This document shows positions 36,697 through 45,698 of a DNA stretch of 64,000 bases, in pieces (positions within the stretch are counted from its first letter, which is position 1; each line of letters begins with the position of its first letter). The translations under genes and the position numbers were made by a program. The notes under the pieces were generated by a model that saw only the letters and a program-made list of their open reading frames with translations, was not told the origin of the DNA and did no database searches. This DNA is from an uncultured cyanobacterium. Its GTDB lineage: Bacteria; Cyanobacteriota; Cyanobacteriia; Cyanobacteriales; Nostocaceae. The DNA lies in assembly GCA_903848645.1 (NCBI GenBank), contig CAINGU010000087.1, forward strand, positions 1 to 64,000, in the 5' to 3' direction.

Positions 36697-37488
36697 ATGA
36701 ATATGAGTAAAATAATTCCGGCTATTAGTGTAAAAAACTTTAGTTTTTACTACGACAAGCAAAAAGTTCTTGACAGTATATCAATAGATATTCCCCAAAA
36801 TAAAATCATTGCTGTCATGGGACCTAGTGGTTGTGGCAAGTCTACTTTTTTAAAGTCTCTTAATCGCATGAGTGACTTAGAGGGAGAAGTGCAAACCGAA
36901 GGAAAAATCGAATTTTTTGGGCAAAATATTTATGAACGACGAATTAATCTCAATCGGCTTCGTCGGCAAATTAGTACAATCTATTCTAAACCCAATCTTT
37001 TCCCCATGAGCATTTATGATAATGTTGCTTACGGCGTAAAATTAATCGGGTGGCGGCCAAAACCAGAATTAGATGAAATTGTAGAGTTAGCACTGAAAGC
37101 TGCGGATATTTGGGAAGAAGTCAAAAATAAACTCCATAAATCTGCTTTAGAACTAGGTTGTGGACAACAACAACGTTTGTGCATTGCTCGCGCGTTAGCC
37201 GTCAAACCTCAAGTTATTCTCATGGATGAACTTTGCTCTGGACTTGATCCCATTACTACCACAAAAATTGAAGAACTAATTGAGTGTTTGCGTTCTGAAT
37301 TGACAATTATATTTATCTCTCACAATGTCCAACAAGTCTCTCGGCTTGCAGATTTTACAGCCCTATTTCAATATAATGAAAATCATGTTGGACAATTACG
37401 AGAGTTTGCATCAACTAAAAAAGTTTTAGCTCAATTTATGGATTATCGAATTCGTGATTACGCTGGTAGTACCGCAGGGCGGAATTAA
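36697..37488 (+). CDS. Orphan PstB-like ABC ATPase with altered motifs
   Basis: 263 residues similar to the phosphate ATPase PstB through most of its length: Walker [10 protein letters not shown] (42-50), Walker B VILMDE, and the H-loop FISHN. Three positions differ from PstB: the Q-loop (VFQRPNPFP in the operon PstB at 48559) reads IYSKPNLFP, losing the Gln; the signature LSGGQQQ reads LGCGQQQ (153-159); and EPCSALDP reads ELCSGLDP. It stands alone, 11 kb from pstSCAB and without permease genes. It may be a regulatory or decaying paralogue. It follows a heptamer array directly. Confidence 0.85.
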   Translation: MNMSKIIPAISVKNFSFYYDKQKVLDSISIDIPQNKIIAVMGPSGCGKSTFLKSLNRMSDLEGEVQTEGKIEFFGQNIYERRINLNRLRRQISTIYSKPNLFPMSIYDNVAYGVKLIGWRPKPELDEIVELALKAADIWEEVKNKLHKSALELGCGQQQRLCIARALAVKPQVILMDELCSGLDPITTTKIEELIECLRSELTIIFISHNVQQVSRLADFTALFQYNENHVGQLREFASTKKVLAQFMDYRIRDYAGSTAGRN

Positions 37489-37687
37489 AAATTAAAAATT
37501 AAAAATTAAAAAAGCAGATTGTATAAGCTTTTCAGGAATTTTTAATGGTTGGTTGATTTCCGCCGTTGTGTACTAGTTATTCCAGATAATTTCAGCAAAA
37601 TTCAGGAGTCACTGAGTTAGGAAGAAAGACAAAGAGGGCATAATGAAAGAATTTACCAATTACCAATTACCACCCCTTCCCCTTTCC

Positions 37688-38236
37688 CTACTTTAAAAAT
37701 GAACGCAACAGGAAAAAACTAGCAATAGATTTAGCATCTACAGGTTCTCCTTCTAAAATCGCTTTTTCCAATTCTTCAGGAGTGAGTAATACTGTTTCGA
37801 TATCTTCATCTTCGTCTTTTACTGGTGGTGTTGCCAACTTTTCTAAATCTCTAGCGATAAAAGCATAGATAATTTCATCAGAATAACCAGGAGCAAGGAA
37901 AAACTCCCCTAGCTTATCCCACTGACGAGCATGATAGCCAGTTTCCTCTTCAATTTCCCGTTTAACTGTCTCTAAAGGACTTTCATTAGGTTCTACAGTA
38001 CCCGCAGGAAATTCTAATAACCTTCCCTGGACAGCAAACCGATATTGACGCACAAGTACAAGTTTACCTTCTGCGGTTATGGGTATAGCCACAGCCCCAC
38101 CAGGATGACGAATACATTCCCATTCCCCTTCGGCTTTGTTGGGTAAACGCAAGCGATTAACTTCAAAGTTAAATTTGCGTCCTTTATAAAACAAGCGTTG
38201 CTTCAGTAACTGTGGTAATTCTCTACCTAATGGCAT
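37688..38236 (-). CDS. Nudix hydrolase, ADP-ribose pyrophosphatase-like
   Basis: 182 residues with a complete Nudix box, G-x5-E-x7-REIEEETGY (GTVEPNESP...), preceded by the FPAG-type strand LEFPAGTVEP typical of ADP-ribose and NADH pyrophosphatases. Cytosolic, Mg-dependent cleavage of a nucleoside-diphosphate-linked compound is expected; ADP-ribose is the best guess. It lies about 100 bp after folK on the same strand and may share its transcript. Confidence 0.88.
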   Translation of the reverse strand: MPLGRELPQLLKQRLFYKGRKFNFEVNRLRLPNKAEGEWECIRHPGGAVAIPITAEGKLVLVRQYRFAVQGRLLEFPAGTVEPNESPLETVKREIEEETGYHARQWDKLGEFFLAPGYSDEIIYAFIARDLEKLATPPVKDEDEDIETVLLTPEELEKAILEGEPVDAKSIASFFLLRSFLK

Positions 38237-38334
38237 AGTTAAATTCTACCGTCTGTAAATACACAGAATTTATACGGGGCTTTTTGTTGTCATCAGTTCT
38301 TTTTGGGTTGTAAAAATCGTAATTTTCTCACCCA

Positions 38335-38823
38335 CTACAACAAATGTACATCACAAGTGTCTATCTCTAGAAGTAAATCTTTAATTATCTGTTGAGATCC
38401 GGGATATATCCAATCTGGAGCAATTTCCGCTAGAGGAACTAAGACAAAAGCTCTTTCCGTCATGCGGGGGTGGGGAATTTGCAGATTGGGCTGATGCCAA
38501 ATTAAGTCATCATATAATAACAAATCTAAATCTAGGGTCCGTGGACCCCAAAGCTCCTGACGCACACGCCCAAATTTTTGTTCAATGGCTAGTAAATGTT
38601 CTAATAAAGCCTCTGGTGACACTTCAACGGATAATATCGCGCAACCATTTAAGTAATCAGGCTGGGTTGGCCCGATAGCTTTGGTCAGATACCAACTAGA
38701 TTTGGCTTCTATAGTTATCCCTGATGTTTGGTCTAAAGCTTCTAAAGCTCCTTCTAAAATAGCTTGGGAATTACCCAGATTACTACCAAGAGCAATTGCA
38801 GTTTTAACAGCATTATTAAGCAT
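38335..38823 (-). CDS. folK: FolK, hydroxymethyldihydropterin pyrophosphokinase
   Basis: 162 residues, full-length for the family. Key HPPK features: ALGSNLGNS at the N-terminus, WGPRTLDLDLLLYDD (the metal-binding Asp pair) and PHPRMTERAFVLVPL. It transfers pyrophosphate from ATP to 6-hydroxymethyl-7,8-dihydropterin in folate synthesis. No other folate gene is adjacent. Start ATG at 38823. Confidence 0.95.
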   Translation of the reverse strand: MLNNAVKTAIALGSNLGNSQAILEGALEALDQTSGITIEAKSSWYLTKAIGPTQPDYLNGCAILSVEVSPEALLEHLLAIEQKFGRVRQELWGPRTLDLDLLLYDDLIWHQPNLQIPHPRMTERAFVLVPLAEIAPDWIYPGSQQIIKDLLLEIDTCDVHLL

Positions 38824-39075
38824 TCTTTAGGACTCCTATTTAGTTTCTGAATAACCTGCGTAAATCTATACCTATTCTTAATAGTCTTGATCTTCTGCAA
38901 TGTTATGCAATAATTACATTATTCAATTGTCAAAGTCACATTGTTATGAATAAATTTTTTTTACAGAAAACATATTCTCGCACTGGACTAAGTTAATAAT
39001 TTATAGGGTATTATATGGTGTACTATATTAACGCCAATATATTGTTGCGCTCAAACTAAACAGGAGAAACTGCTA

Positions 39076-41448
39076 TTGCCACTTGGTAATCATCAAAAAA
39101 ATGAGGAGTCCGCAAATGAAAACTTACTACCGAGAATGCAGGTGAAGGCAAAGCAGTTAATAAACCAGATGTCAACCCTATCATCTGGAATCTTGGGCAG
39201 AATTGCCAGCAGCGATAGACCTTTTTATCGTCGTTTTTGGTTTTGGGCAGGTTTAGGTTTAGGTGGTGGGATCATTGCTTTCCACTACACAATCTTAGAA
39301 ATAGATAAAAATTTACCAGATCAGTCTACACTTAAAGCCGTAGTTCGAGAGCAAACACTAACCATTAAAGCTGCTGATGGTACTGTATTACAACAGCAAG
39401 GTGAAGCCACCAGAGATCAACTGAAACTAGCACAAATACCAGATAATTTAAAGAAAGCTTTTATTGCCTCAGAAGACCGAAGATTTAATGAACATAATGG
39501 AGTTGATAGCCAGGGAATTGCCAGAGCAGTTATTAATAACTTGCGATCGCAAAATGTGGTAGAAGGTGGTAGTACCATCACCCAACAAGTAGCACGAATT
39601 CTCTTCCTTAAACAAGAAAAAACTTTTTGGCGGAAACTTAAAGAAGTTCGGTTAGCCCAAAAAATAGAGCAGCAATTAACTAAAGATCAGATTCTCGAAC
39701 GTTATCTAAATCTTGTATATTTAGGATCTGGTGCTTACGGTGTTGGCGATGCAGCTTGGGTATACTTTAGTAAATCCGTAGATCAACTTACCTTGTCAGA
39801 AATGGCCACCTTGGCTGGTTTAGCTCCTGCGCCTAACGTTTATGCCCCAGACAAAAATCCCAAAGCAGCTACAGAACGGCGAAATCTGGTGTTGCAACGG
39901 ATGGAAGAAGATGGAGTCATTACAGCAGCACAAAAACAAGCCGCTACTCAGGAAGCATTAACAGTTAACAGCAGTTTACCTAAACGCTTACAAGTCGAAT
40001 TTCCCTACTTTACCTCCTACGTTCAAAAGGAATTACCAAACCACGTTTCCCCCGATATCTTAGCTAGTGGTGGTTTAGTAGTAGAAACAAGCTTAAATCC
40101 AACTCAGCAAAAAGCCGCAGAAGCCGCAGTTGCCAAAATCTTAAAAAATGAAGGGCGTTGGCAAAACTTTAAACAAGCAGCAATAGTTGCCATAGATCCT
40201 CGCAATGGTGAAATTCAAGCCATGGTAGGTGGTAAAGACTTTAGGAAAAACCAGTTTAATCGCGTCACTCAAGCCCAGCGGCAACCAGGATCAACCTTTA
40301 AAGGATTTGTCTATGCTACAGCGATCGCTACTGGTAAAAGTCCCTACGATAGTTATATAGACGAACCTTTATCAATAGATGGTTATGAACCAAAAAACTC
40401 CCATAACAAATTCTCAGGCTCGTTGAATATGAGAGATGCTCTCACCCAATCTATCAATACAATTGCGGTGAAAGTATTAATAGATGTAGGCTTTGAGCCA
40501 GTCATTAAACTTGCCCATGATATGGGAATTAAATCAGAACTCAAACGTAACTATTCTTTAGCTCTTGGTTCTAATGAAGTCAACTTACTAGAATTGACAA
40601 GTGCTTATGGTACATTTGCCACCCAGGGAAATCATACAGATGTACATGGGATTCGTCGCATCCTCAACCGAGAAGGGGATGTAATTTGGTCAGCCAAGTA
40701 TGAATCTAAGCAAGTTTTAGATGCTGAAAGTAGTGCCATCATGACTTGGATGTTAAGAAATGTTGTTACCGATGGCACTGGGGCTGCGGCTCAATTAGAT
40801 GATAGGCCAGTAGCAGGAAAAACAGGAACTACCGATGAATCCCGTGACTTATGGTTTATTGGTTATATTCCCCAATTAGTCGCTGGTGTGTGGTTAGGGA
40901 ATGATGATAACAGCCCTACCTATGGTAACAGTGGTAGTGCTGCTTATGCCTGGCATCAATTTATGGCAAAAGCAGTAGAGGGAATGCCTGTAGAAAAGTT
41001 TCCCACCCGGCCTAAATTAGAGAATCGCAAAGGTACAATTAAAGCCGAACCTATCAAACCCAAAAAAGTTGTCCATAGATCGGTTGATGATAATGATCAA
41101 AAATCAGATGAGGATAATACCAAAAATTCTGATTCATCAACTAGACGCAGACGCAGACGCAGCTATACTCAGTCGGAAGATTCTTCAGAAAGTACCCCAA
41201 GACGGAGACGACGCTATAGCCAGGAAGATAATGGTACATCTGCTTCTCCTCGCAGACGGAGACGAACCAGAAGCGAAGAATCTAATAGCGAGTCTACTCC
41301 TAAATCATCTCGTTCACAACGAAGCAGCAGCAAAGAATCAAGTCCGGCAAAGTCATCCTCGACCGTAGAGAATAATTCTGGAGGATCTTCATCATCACAA
41401 CCTTCCTGGAGGGAAAGACTCAAACCCAATTCTTCACCAGAAAATTAA
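39076..41448 (+). CDS. Class A penicillin-binding protein (PBP1-type) with Arg/Ser tail
   Basis: Bifunctional cell-wall synthase of 790 residues. One membrane helix (about 55-78) is followed by a GT51 transglycosylase (EDRRFNEHNGVD, GGSTITQQ, the RKLKEVRLAQKIEQ block) and a transpeptidase (about 330-640) with SxxK in QPGSTFKG, SxN in SINTI and KTGTTDES. The C-terminal 110 residues are disordered and strongly basic/Ser-rich, with RRRRRR, RRRRR and RRRRRTR clusters separated by Ser/Glu runs. The TTG start at 39076 follows AGGAGAAA at good spacing. Monocistronic. Confidence 0.92.
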   Translation: MPLGNHQKNEESANENLLPRMQVKAKQLINQMSTLSSGILGRIASSDRPFYRRFWFWAGLGLGGGIIAFHYTILEIDKNLPDQSTLKAVVREQTLTIKAADGTVLQQQGEATRDQLKLAQIPDNLKKAFIASEDRRFNEHNGVDSQGIARAVINNLRSQNVVEGGSTITQQVARILFLKQEKTFWRKLKEVRLAQKIEQQLTKDQILERYLNLVYLGSGAYGVGDAAWVYFSKSVDQLTLSEMATLAGLAPAPNVYAPDKNPKAATERRNLVLQRMEEDGVITAAQKQAATQEALTVNSSLPKRLQVEFPYFTSYVQKELPNHVSPDILASGGLVVETSLNPTQQKAAEAAVAKILKNEGRWQNFKQAAIVAIDPRNGEIQAMVGGKDFRKNQFNRVTQAQRQPGSTFKGFVYATAIATGKSPYDSYIDEPLSIDGYEPKNSHNKFSGSLNMRDALTQSINTIAVKVLIDVGFEPVIKLAHDMGIKSELKRNYSLALGSNEVNLLELTSAYGTFATQGNHTDVHGIRRILNREGDVIWSAKYESKQVLDAESSAIMTWMLRNVVTDGTGAAAQLDDRPVAGKTGTTDESRDLWFIGYIPQLVAGVWLGNDDNSPTYGNSGSAAYAWHQFMAKAVEGMPVEKFPTRPKLENRKGTIKAEPIKPKKVVHRSVDDNDQKSDEDNTKNSDSSTRRRRRRSYTQSEDSSESTPRRRRRYSQEDNGTSASPRRRRRTRSEESNSESTPKSSRSQRSSSKESSPAKSSSTVENNSGGSSSSQPSWRERLKPNSSPEN

Positions 41449-41554
41449 TGTTATGCCTTTTAATACAGCAAAAATTTTTCCTGGGGTAGATGTAGGTGAT
41501 GCGCTCAGTTTATACTTTGTTAAGAAGTGTGACCTACATTAGACGAATATTATC

Positions 41555-41749
41555 ATGACTTATTTATTCCTTCAAATCCCAGCGCAAGACACTGGAAATC
41601 ACTTTCCTTTGGCTTTTACTTTGGTGTATGTAGTCGGTTTTATCGCTGCTGTCACCATTGGCTCAATTGCTTGGTACAACTCCAAACGTCCCCCCGGTTG
41701 GGAAAATAAAGAACGTCCCGACATTATTCCCAAGGTTGAAAAGGAATAA
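41555..41749 (+). CDS. Small single-helix membrane protein, 64 aa
   Basis: 64 residues: short N-terminus, one membrane helix (about 19-40, FTLVYVVGFIAAVTIGSIAW) and a charged tail YNSKRPPGWENKERPD. It is highly conserved-looking and resembles the small thylakoid proteins of cyanobacteria, possibly the Psb35 (Ssl2148) type that stabilises the CP47 module; I recall this only loosely. ATG at 41555. A TGTAGGT/ACCTACA inverted repeat at about 41493-41537 lies in its leader. The gene ends just before a heptamer array. Confidence 0.65.
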   Translation: MTYLFLQIPAQDTGNHFPLAFTLVYVVGFIAAVTIGSIAWYNSKRPPGWENKERPDIIPKVEKE

Positions 41750-41792
41750 AATTTGGTGATTGGTGATTGGTAATTGGTGATAGGGAAAAATT

Positions 41793-41890
41793 TATTACCC
41801 ATTACCCATTACCCATTACCCATTACCCATTACCCATTACCCATTACCCATTACCCATTACCCATTACCCATTACCCATTACCCATTACC
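41793..41890. repeat. Short tandem heptamer repeat (ATTACCC)n
   Basis: About fourteen perfect copies of the 7-mer ATTACCC in a row. It lies between the convergent 64-aa gene and the TerB-like gene and touches the stop codon of the latter. Confidence 0.95.
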
Positions 41891-42312
41891 TAATTTTGCA
41901 CGTCAACCCAACGACGGTATAGCTTTTGAATTTGCTTAAGCAATATAGTGTGGGCTGCTGGGTGAGCTTCACTAGACTTGCTTAACTCTTCCAGTTGGGA
42001 AAGGAGTCTTGCTTCTTCAATGGCTACATCACCATCACTATAAATTAAGCCACTGATGGCTTCAATTAAATTCTCGTAATCTTCCTGAGTTGGGTAATCA
42101 CCTAAATACTCCTTGACCCATTCATAACATTCATTTGGTTTTACTGGTACTAATTCATACAACCAAGGTTTAATTTCTGGATCATTAGCTAAACCTTTAA
42201 CTTGAGCTATTTCCCGCAGATATTGCCGTTCTTCTGGCTGGATTCTGCCATCAATCCAAGCTGCTCCAATCAGGATTTTTACTAGGTTTCTTACATGAGA
42301 ATTATTAACCAT
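41890..42312 (-). CDS. TerB-like protein
   Basis: Small all-helical protein with the TerB outline: LVKILIGAAWIDGRIQPEERQYLREIA (the DGxIxPEE segment) and a second ISGLIYSDGDVAIEEARLL. The frame is open to ATG 42360, but I choose ATG 42312 because AGGAGG lies 6 bp upstream of it; this gives 140 residues. TerB-like domains occur in tellurite-resistance and membrane-stress proteins; in cyanobacteria the role is unknown. It starts 58 bp after rsmB on the same strand, so the two may form an operon. Confidence 0.78.
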   Translation of the reverse strand: MVNNSHVRNLVKILIGAAWIDGRIQPEERQYLREIAQVKGLANDPEIKPWLYELVPVKPNECYEWVKEYLGDYPTQEDYENLIEAISGLIYSDGDVAIEEARLLSQLEELSKSSEAHPAAHTILLKQIQKLYRRWVDVQN

Positions 42313-42369
42313 TGCTGCCTCCTCTGGTAGATTCGGACTTTGATTAAATCTTACAATCACTCTTGGTAT

Positions 42370-43710
42370 TCACTCGGAATCCTTAGTTTTTCTTAAGCGC
42401 ACCATAAAAAAACCATCCATATCCTGTTGGTGAGGCCAAACTTTTAACCACCCTGGGGAAGAAATATCAACTAAATTAAAAGAGTGCGGCTCTATTTGCC
42501 AATGGGAATTTGTGGCTAAAAACTCGGAAATTATCTGTTCATTCTCTGCTGGATGCAGTGTACAAGTTGCATAAACTAAAACGCCACCAGTCTTGACAAA
42601 AGTCGCATTATGTGATAGAAGTTCTTTCTGGAGTTGGGAAAGTTCTTGGACAGAAGCCGGTGTTTGTCGCCAACGCGCATCAGCGTGACGGTGCATAGTT
42701 CCCAAACCGGAACAAGGAGCATCAAGTAATACACGGTCAGCAGTATTATAGAATTGCGCTAAGTTACGGCTATCTCCTGTACAAATTTCGATAGATTGTA
42801 AATTTAGACGTTGGGCATTTTCTTTTAATTTACGTAACCGGGAAGCAGTTTGATCACAAGCCCAAATTTTGCCATTATCACCCATTAACTCAGCAATATG
42901 GGTAGTTTTTCCCCCTGGTGCAGCACAGACATCAATCACCACATCACCCGGCTGAGGGCCAAGCAAATGCCCAACTAATTGGGCGCTACTATCTTGAACA
43001 GTCCACCAACCTGCATGGAAACCAGGTAAATTTTGAATTGCACCATTATTACCAATTAATCGGAAAGCTTGGGGTAAATGGGGAATGGGTTTAACGAAAA
43101 CACCAGCAGATTCAAAAGCTGATTGTACCTCTTCTAAAGAACTACGCAGGATATTTACTCGTAAATCAATTGTCGGGGTTTGATTCATCCAGATACACAG
43201 TTTTTCTGTTTCCTCAAAACCCAATTCTTTTAACCAAACTTCAATGATCCAATTCGGAAAACTGTGTAAAACTCCTAATCTTTCTACGGGATTTTCTGGT
43301 AACTGTAACGGTTCTGAGGATTTTTCTGCAAGTCGCAAATATTGACGTAATAAACCATTGACAAAACCAGTTAAACCAGGAAAACCATTTTCCTTTGCTA
43401 ATTCGACAGTGGTATTTACAGCCGCAGAAGCGGGAATTCTTTCTTGATAACGCAGTTGGTAAAAACCGAGATGTAAAATGGTGCGGAGGTCTTTTGGTTG
43501 TTGTTGGGTTTTCTTGGTAGCAATTTGGTCAATAAGAGCATCTAAGGTGCGTTGTCTTCTCACACTCCCATAGACTAATTCTGTCATTAACCGACGGTCA
43601 TTGTCGGGTAATTTATACTTTTGTAATACACGATCTAGAGCAACATCAGCATAAGCTCCTTTGTGAACTTCTTTAAGAGCGATAAAAGCTACTTGACGGG
43701 GGTTGGTCAT
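42370..43710 (-). CDS. rsmB: RsmB, 16S rRNA (cytosine-967-C5) methyltransferase
   Basis: 446 residues. N-terminal NusB-like RNA-binding domain (about 1-140), then a Rossmann methyltransferase with AdoMet motif VCAAPGGKTTH, the Cys of motif IV in LLDAPCSGLGTMHRH and the catalytic Cys of motif VI in YATCTLHPAENE. Modifies C967 of 16S rRNA. Full-length for the family. ATG at 43710. Upstream are short repeats (GGTTATAGGTTAC) at about 43740-43780. Confidence 0.95.
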   Translation of the reverse strand: MTNPRQVAFIALKEVHKGAYADVALDRVLQKYKLPDNDRRLMTELVYGSVRRQRTLDALIDQIATKKTQQQPKDLRTILHLGFYQLRYQERIPASAAVNTTVELAKENGFPGLTGFVNGLLRQYLRLAEKSSEPLQLPENPVERLGVLHSFPNWIIEVWLKELGFEETEKLCIWMNQTPTIDLRVNILRSSLEEVQSAFESAGVFVKPIPHLPQAFRLIGNNGAIQNLPGFHAGWWTVQDSSAQLVGHLLGPQPGDVVIDVCAAPGGKTTHIAELMGDNGKIWACDQTASRLRKLKENAQRLNLQSIEICTGDSRNLAQFYNTADRVLLDAPCSGLGTMHRHADARWRQTPASVQELSQLQKELLSHNATFVKTGGVLVYATCTLHPAENEQIISEFLATNSHWQIEPHSFNLVDISSPGWLKVWPHQQDMDGFFMVRLRKTKDSE

Positions 43711-43814
43711 GAAATTAAGTAAGGTAGGTTGCTGGTTAGGGAAAAGGTTACAGGTTATAGGTTATAGGTTACAGGATTACAAGAGATTTATCTCAGAATG
43801 ATCAAAAGCTAAAA

Positions 43815-43852
43815 TAGAAAAAGCCCCATATAATAATTACACAGGGGCTTGA
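43815..43852 (-). terminator. Intrinsic terminator of the GH100 gene
   Basis: On the minus strand AAGCCCC...GGGGCTT with a 16-base AT loop is followed by TTTTCTATTTT. It lies about 35 bp after the invertase stop codon. Confidence 0.85.
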
Positions 43853-43884
43853 AAAAAGATTATTCATTCCTAACAGATATCGGA

Positions 43885-45333
43885 CTACATAGACAGATAA
43901 GGATCTATCCCACCAACTTCAAATTCACAGGCTCTAGAAACCACATCTGGGGGTAATTTATCAAAACTGATTAAGGGTAAATAATCAGGATTATCTATGA
44001 GTTCTTTAGCTAATAAATAACCTGCAATTGTCCAAGTTTGATATTTCCGCGCTTGTTTACCAATTAATCTCCCTTTTTTACCATCATAATATTCTGGCCA
44101 TTCATCTTCAGATAGTCTGACTTCAGCAATTTCAATGGCTTTTTCTGCTAACTGTGGTTTTTTGGTTTTCACTGCTGCTGCTGCTAACATCCACATTAAA
44201 ACAGGCCAGCTACCAGCATTATGATAAGACCAAGGAATATTTTTCGGATCACATCCTGTTACTACTCGATATTCTTCACCTTGTAAAGCAGGATAACAGA
44301 TTTTCATGGGCATATCTCCCACTAAATCATCCCATCTTTTTTCAATCAGATTCATAATTGCTTGGGACTGTTCTTCTGTAGATAAATTAGAAATTACAGC
44401 CATTAAGTTTCCCAGAGTGAAGAACCGAGTATCAAACTGTGATGGACCGACATTTCCCGCAAAATAACCACCTTTTTTGGGTAGCCATTTATCTAATTCA
44501 TAATAAGGTAAAGAATCTGCATAAATATTGAAAAGATTAACGGCAGTTTTTCCGTATTCTTCACCTTTAAAACGATAAATTGCATTTAACCGATTAATAT
44601 CTATCCAATAATACTGACGAATATGACCACACAATAAAGGTAAACGGTTATCAATTGCTTCCACAATATCCTCATTACCTTTACAAATTAGTAGTTCTCG
44701 CGCAGCCCGTAAAGCTGTAAAAAATAGAACTTGAATTTCTAGAGGATGTCCATAAATCCCCATGCGTCTATCTATCATACACGCGCCGTCAGGAACTAAT
44801 AGCGTCGGATACATATCAAAACGATTAGCCAAACAGATATCCATAATTAACCTAATTCCTGTTTGGAATTCAGGTTGATACGCTAGGGAAGGATCTTTAG
44901 TAGCGACTACATAAGCACGTAATAAAATCAACCACCAGAGACAAGAATCAACAGGTGTAACTCTAGCAATTGCGTGTTCACCAAAATCAGCTTCTAAAAA
45001 TTCTTCCCCATTGGCAGAAACAACTTTGAAACTGGCTGGAATTAAACCTCTACCGGGTTTATAGGCATCTAAAGCCTTTTCTTTCGGCTGTAACTTTAAT
45101 GTTTCTTCTAGGAAGTTTTTGACAATATCTGTTCTGCCTTTAATCAAAAAAATTAACGCCGAAGAAACAAAATCTCTAATAAAACATTGGTCATAATTTA
45201 GTGCTTCTACGGATGAATCATAAGCCGCTACAGTCCCGACAGGCTCACCTTTGTAGTAGAGAATTGAATTCTCTAATGCTTGCCATGCCTCATTTTCTAT
45301 ATTGTTACTTGTCTCTAATTTGTTTAGTTGCAT
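43885..45333 (-). CDS. Alkaline/neutral invertase (GH100)
   Basis: 482 residues of an (alpha/alpha)6-barrel hydrolase that splits sucrose. Family features: YDQCFIRDF near residue 49, [41 protein letters not shown], and [15 protein letters not shown]. Nostocales have InvA and InvB; InvB is needed in heterocysts where sucrose is the imported carbon, but I cannot tell which of the two this is. Cytosolic, no signal peptide. Monocistronic with its own terminator; about 365 bp upstream of it lies no gene. Confidence 0.9.
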   Translation of the reverse strand: MQLNKLETSNNIENEAWQALENSILYYKGEPVGTVAAYDSSVEALNYDQCFIRDFVSSALIFLIKGRTDIVKNFLEETLKLQPKEKALDAYKPGRGLIPASFKVVSANGEEFLEADFGEHAIARVTPVDSCLWWLILLRAYVVATKDPSLAYQPEFQTGIRLIMDICLANRFDMYPTLLVPDGACMIDRRMGIYGHPLEIQVLFFTALRAARELLICKGNEDIVEAIDNRLPLLCGHIRQYYWIDINRLNAIYRFKGEEYGKTAVNLFNIYADSLPYYELDKWLPKKGGYFAGNVGPSQFDTRFFTLGNLMAVISNLSTEEQSQAIMNLIEKRWDDLVGDMPMKICYPALQGEEYRVVTGCDPKNIPWSYHNAGSWPVLMWMLAAAAVKTKKPQLAEKAIEIAEVRLSEDEWPEYYDGKKGRLIGKQARKYQTWTIAGYLLAKELIDNPDYLPLISFDKLPPDVVSRACEFEVGGIDPYLSM

Positions 45334-45698
45334 TGCCAGACTAACTCCATTTAGATAGTAAATTTTTTGGGAGTAGATGCACCTTTAATTATTCTTTATG
45401 CCATTTTTATCATAACTTTGAAATAGCAAATATCAATCCAGTCAAAATACTAAAACTCAGTCAATATAAAAAACTAACTGCATGATGTTTAGCAGCTTTT
45501 TCAATTCCTAAAAATACAGCTTATTCTGTATGTAGAATCACTTGAATATAGTATATCTACTTGTTCAGAAATTGGCTATTGAGATGACAAAATAAATTAT
45601 TCCCCTACAACTTAACAATTTATAACGTTTTTTCAGAATATGCAACATAAACAGTTAAAGTTTTTCGGGGGATTAATACTGATGAAGGGATATATATT
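45334..45698. other. Intergenic region, nothing recognised
   Basis: AT-rich region upstream of the invertase and downstream of the WD40/J protein. No repeat, RNA or operator was recognised; the invertase promoter must lie here. Confidence 0.5.

Noticed and set aside
41793-41890. CRISPR-like array
   Set aside because: The unit is a 7-mer without spacers, so it is a short tandem repeat. No array with 25-40-bp repeats and unique spacers was seen in the window.
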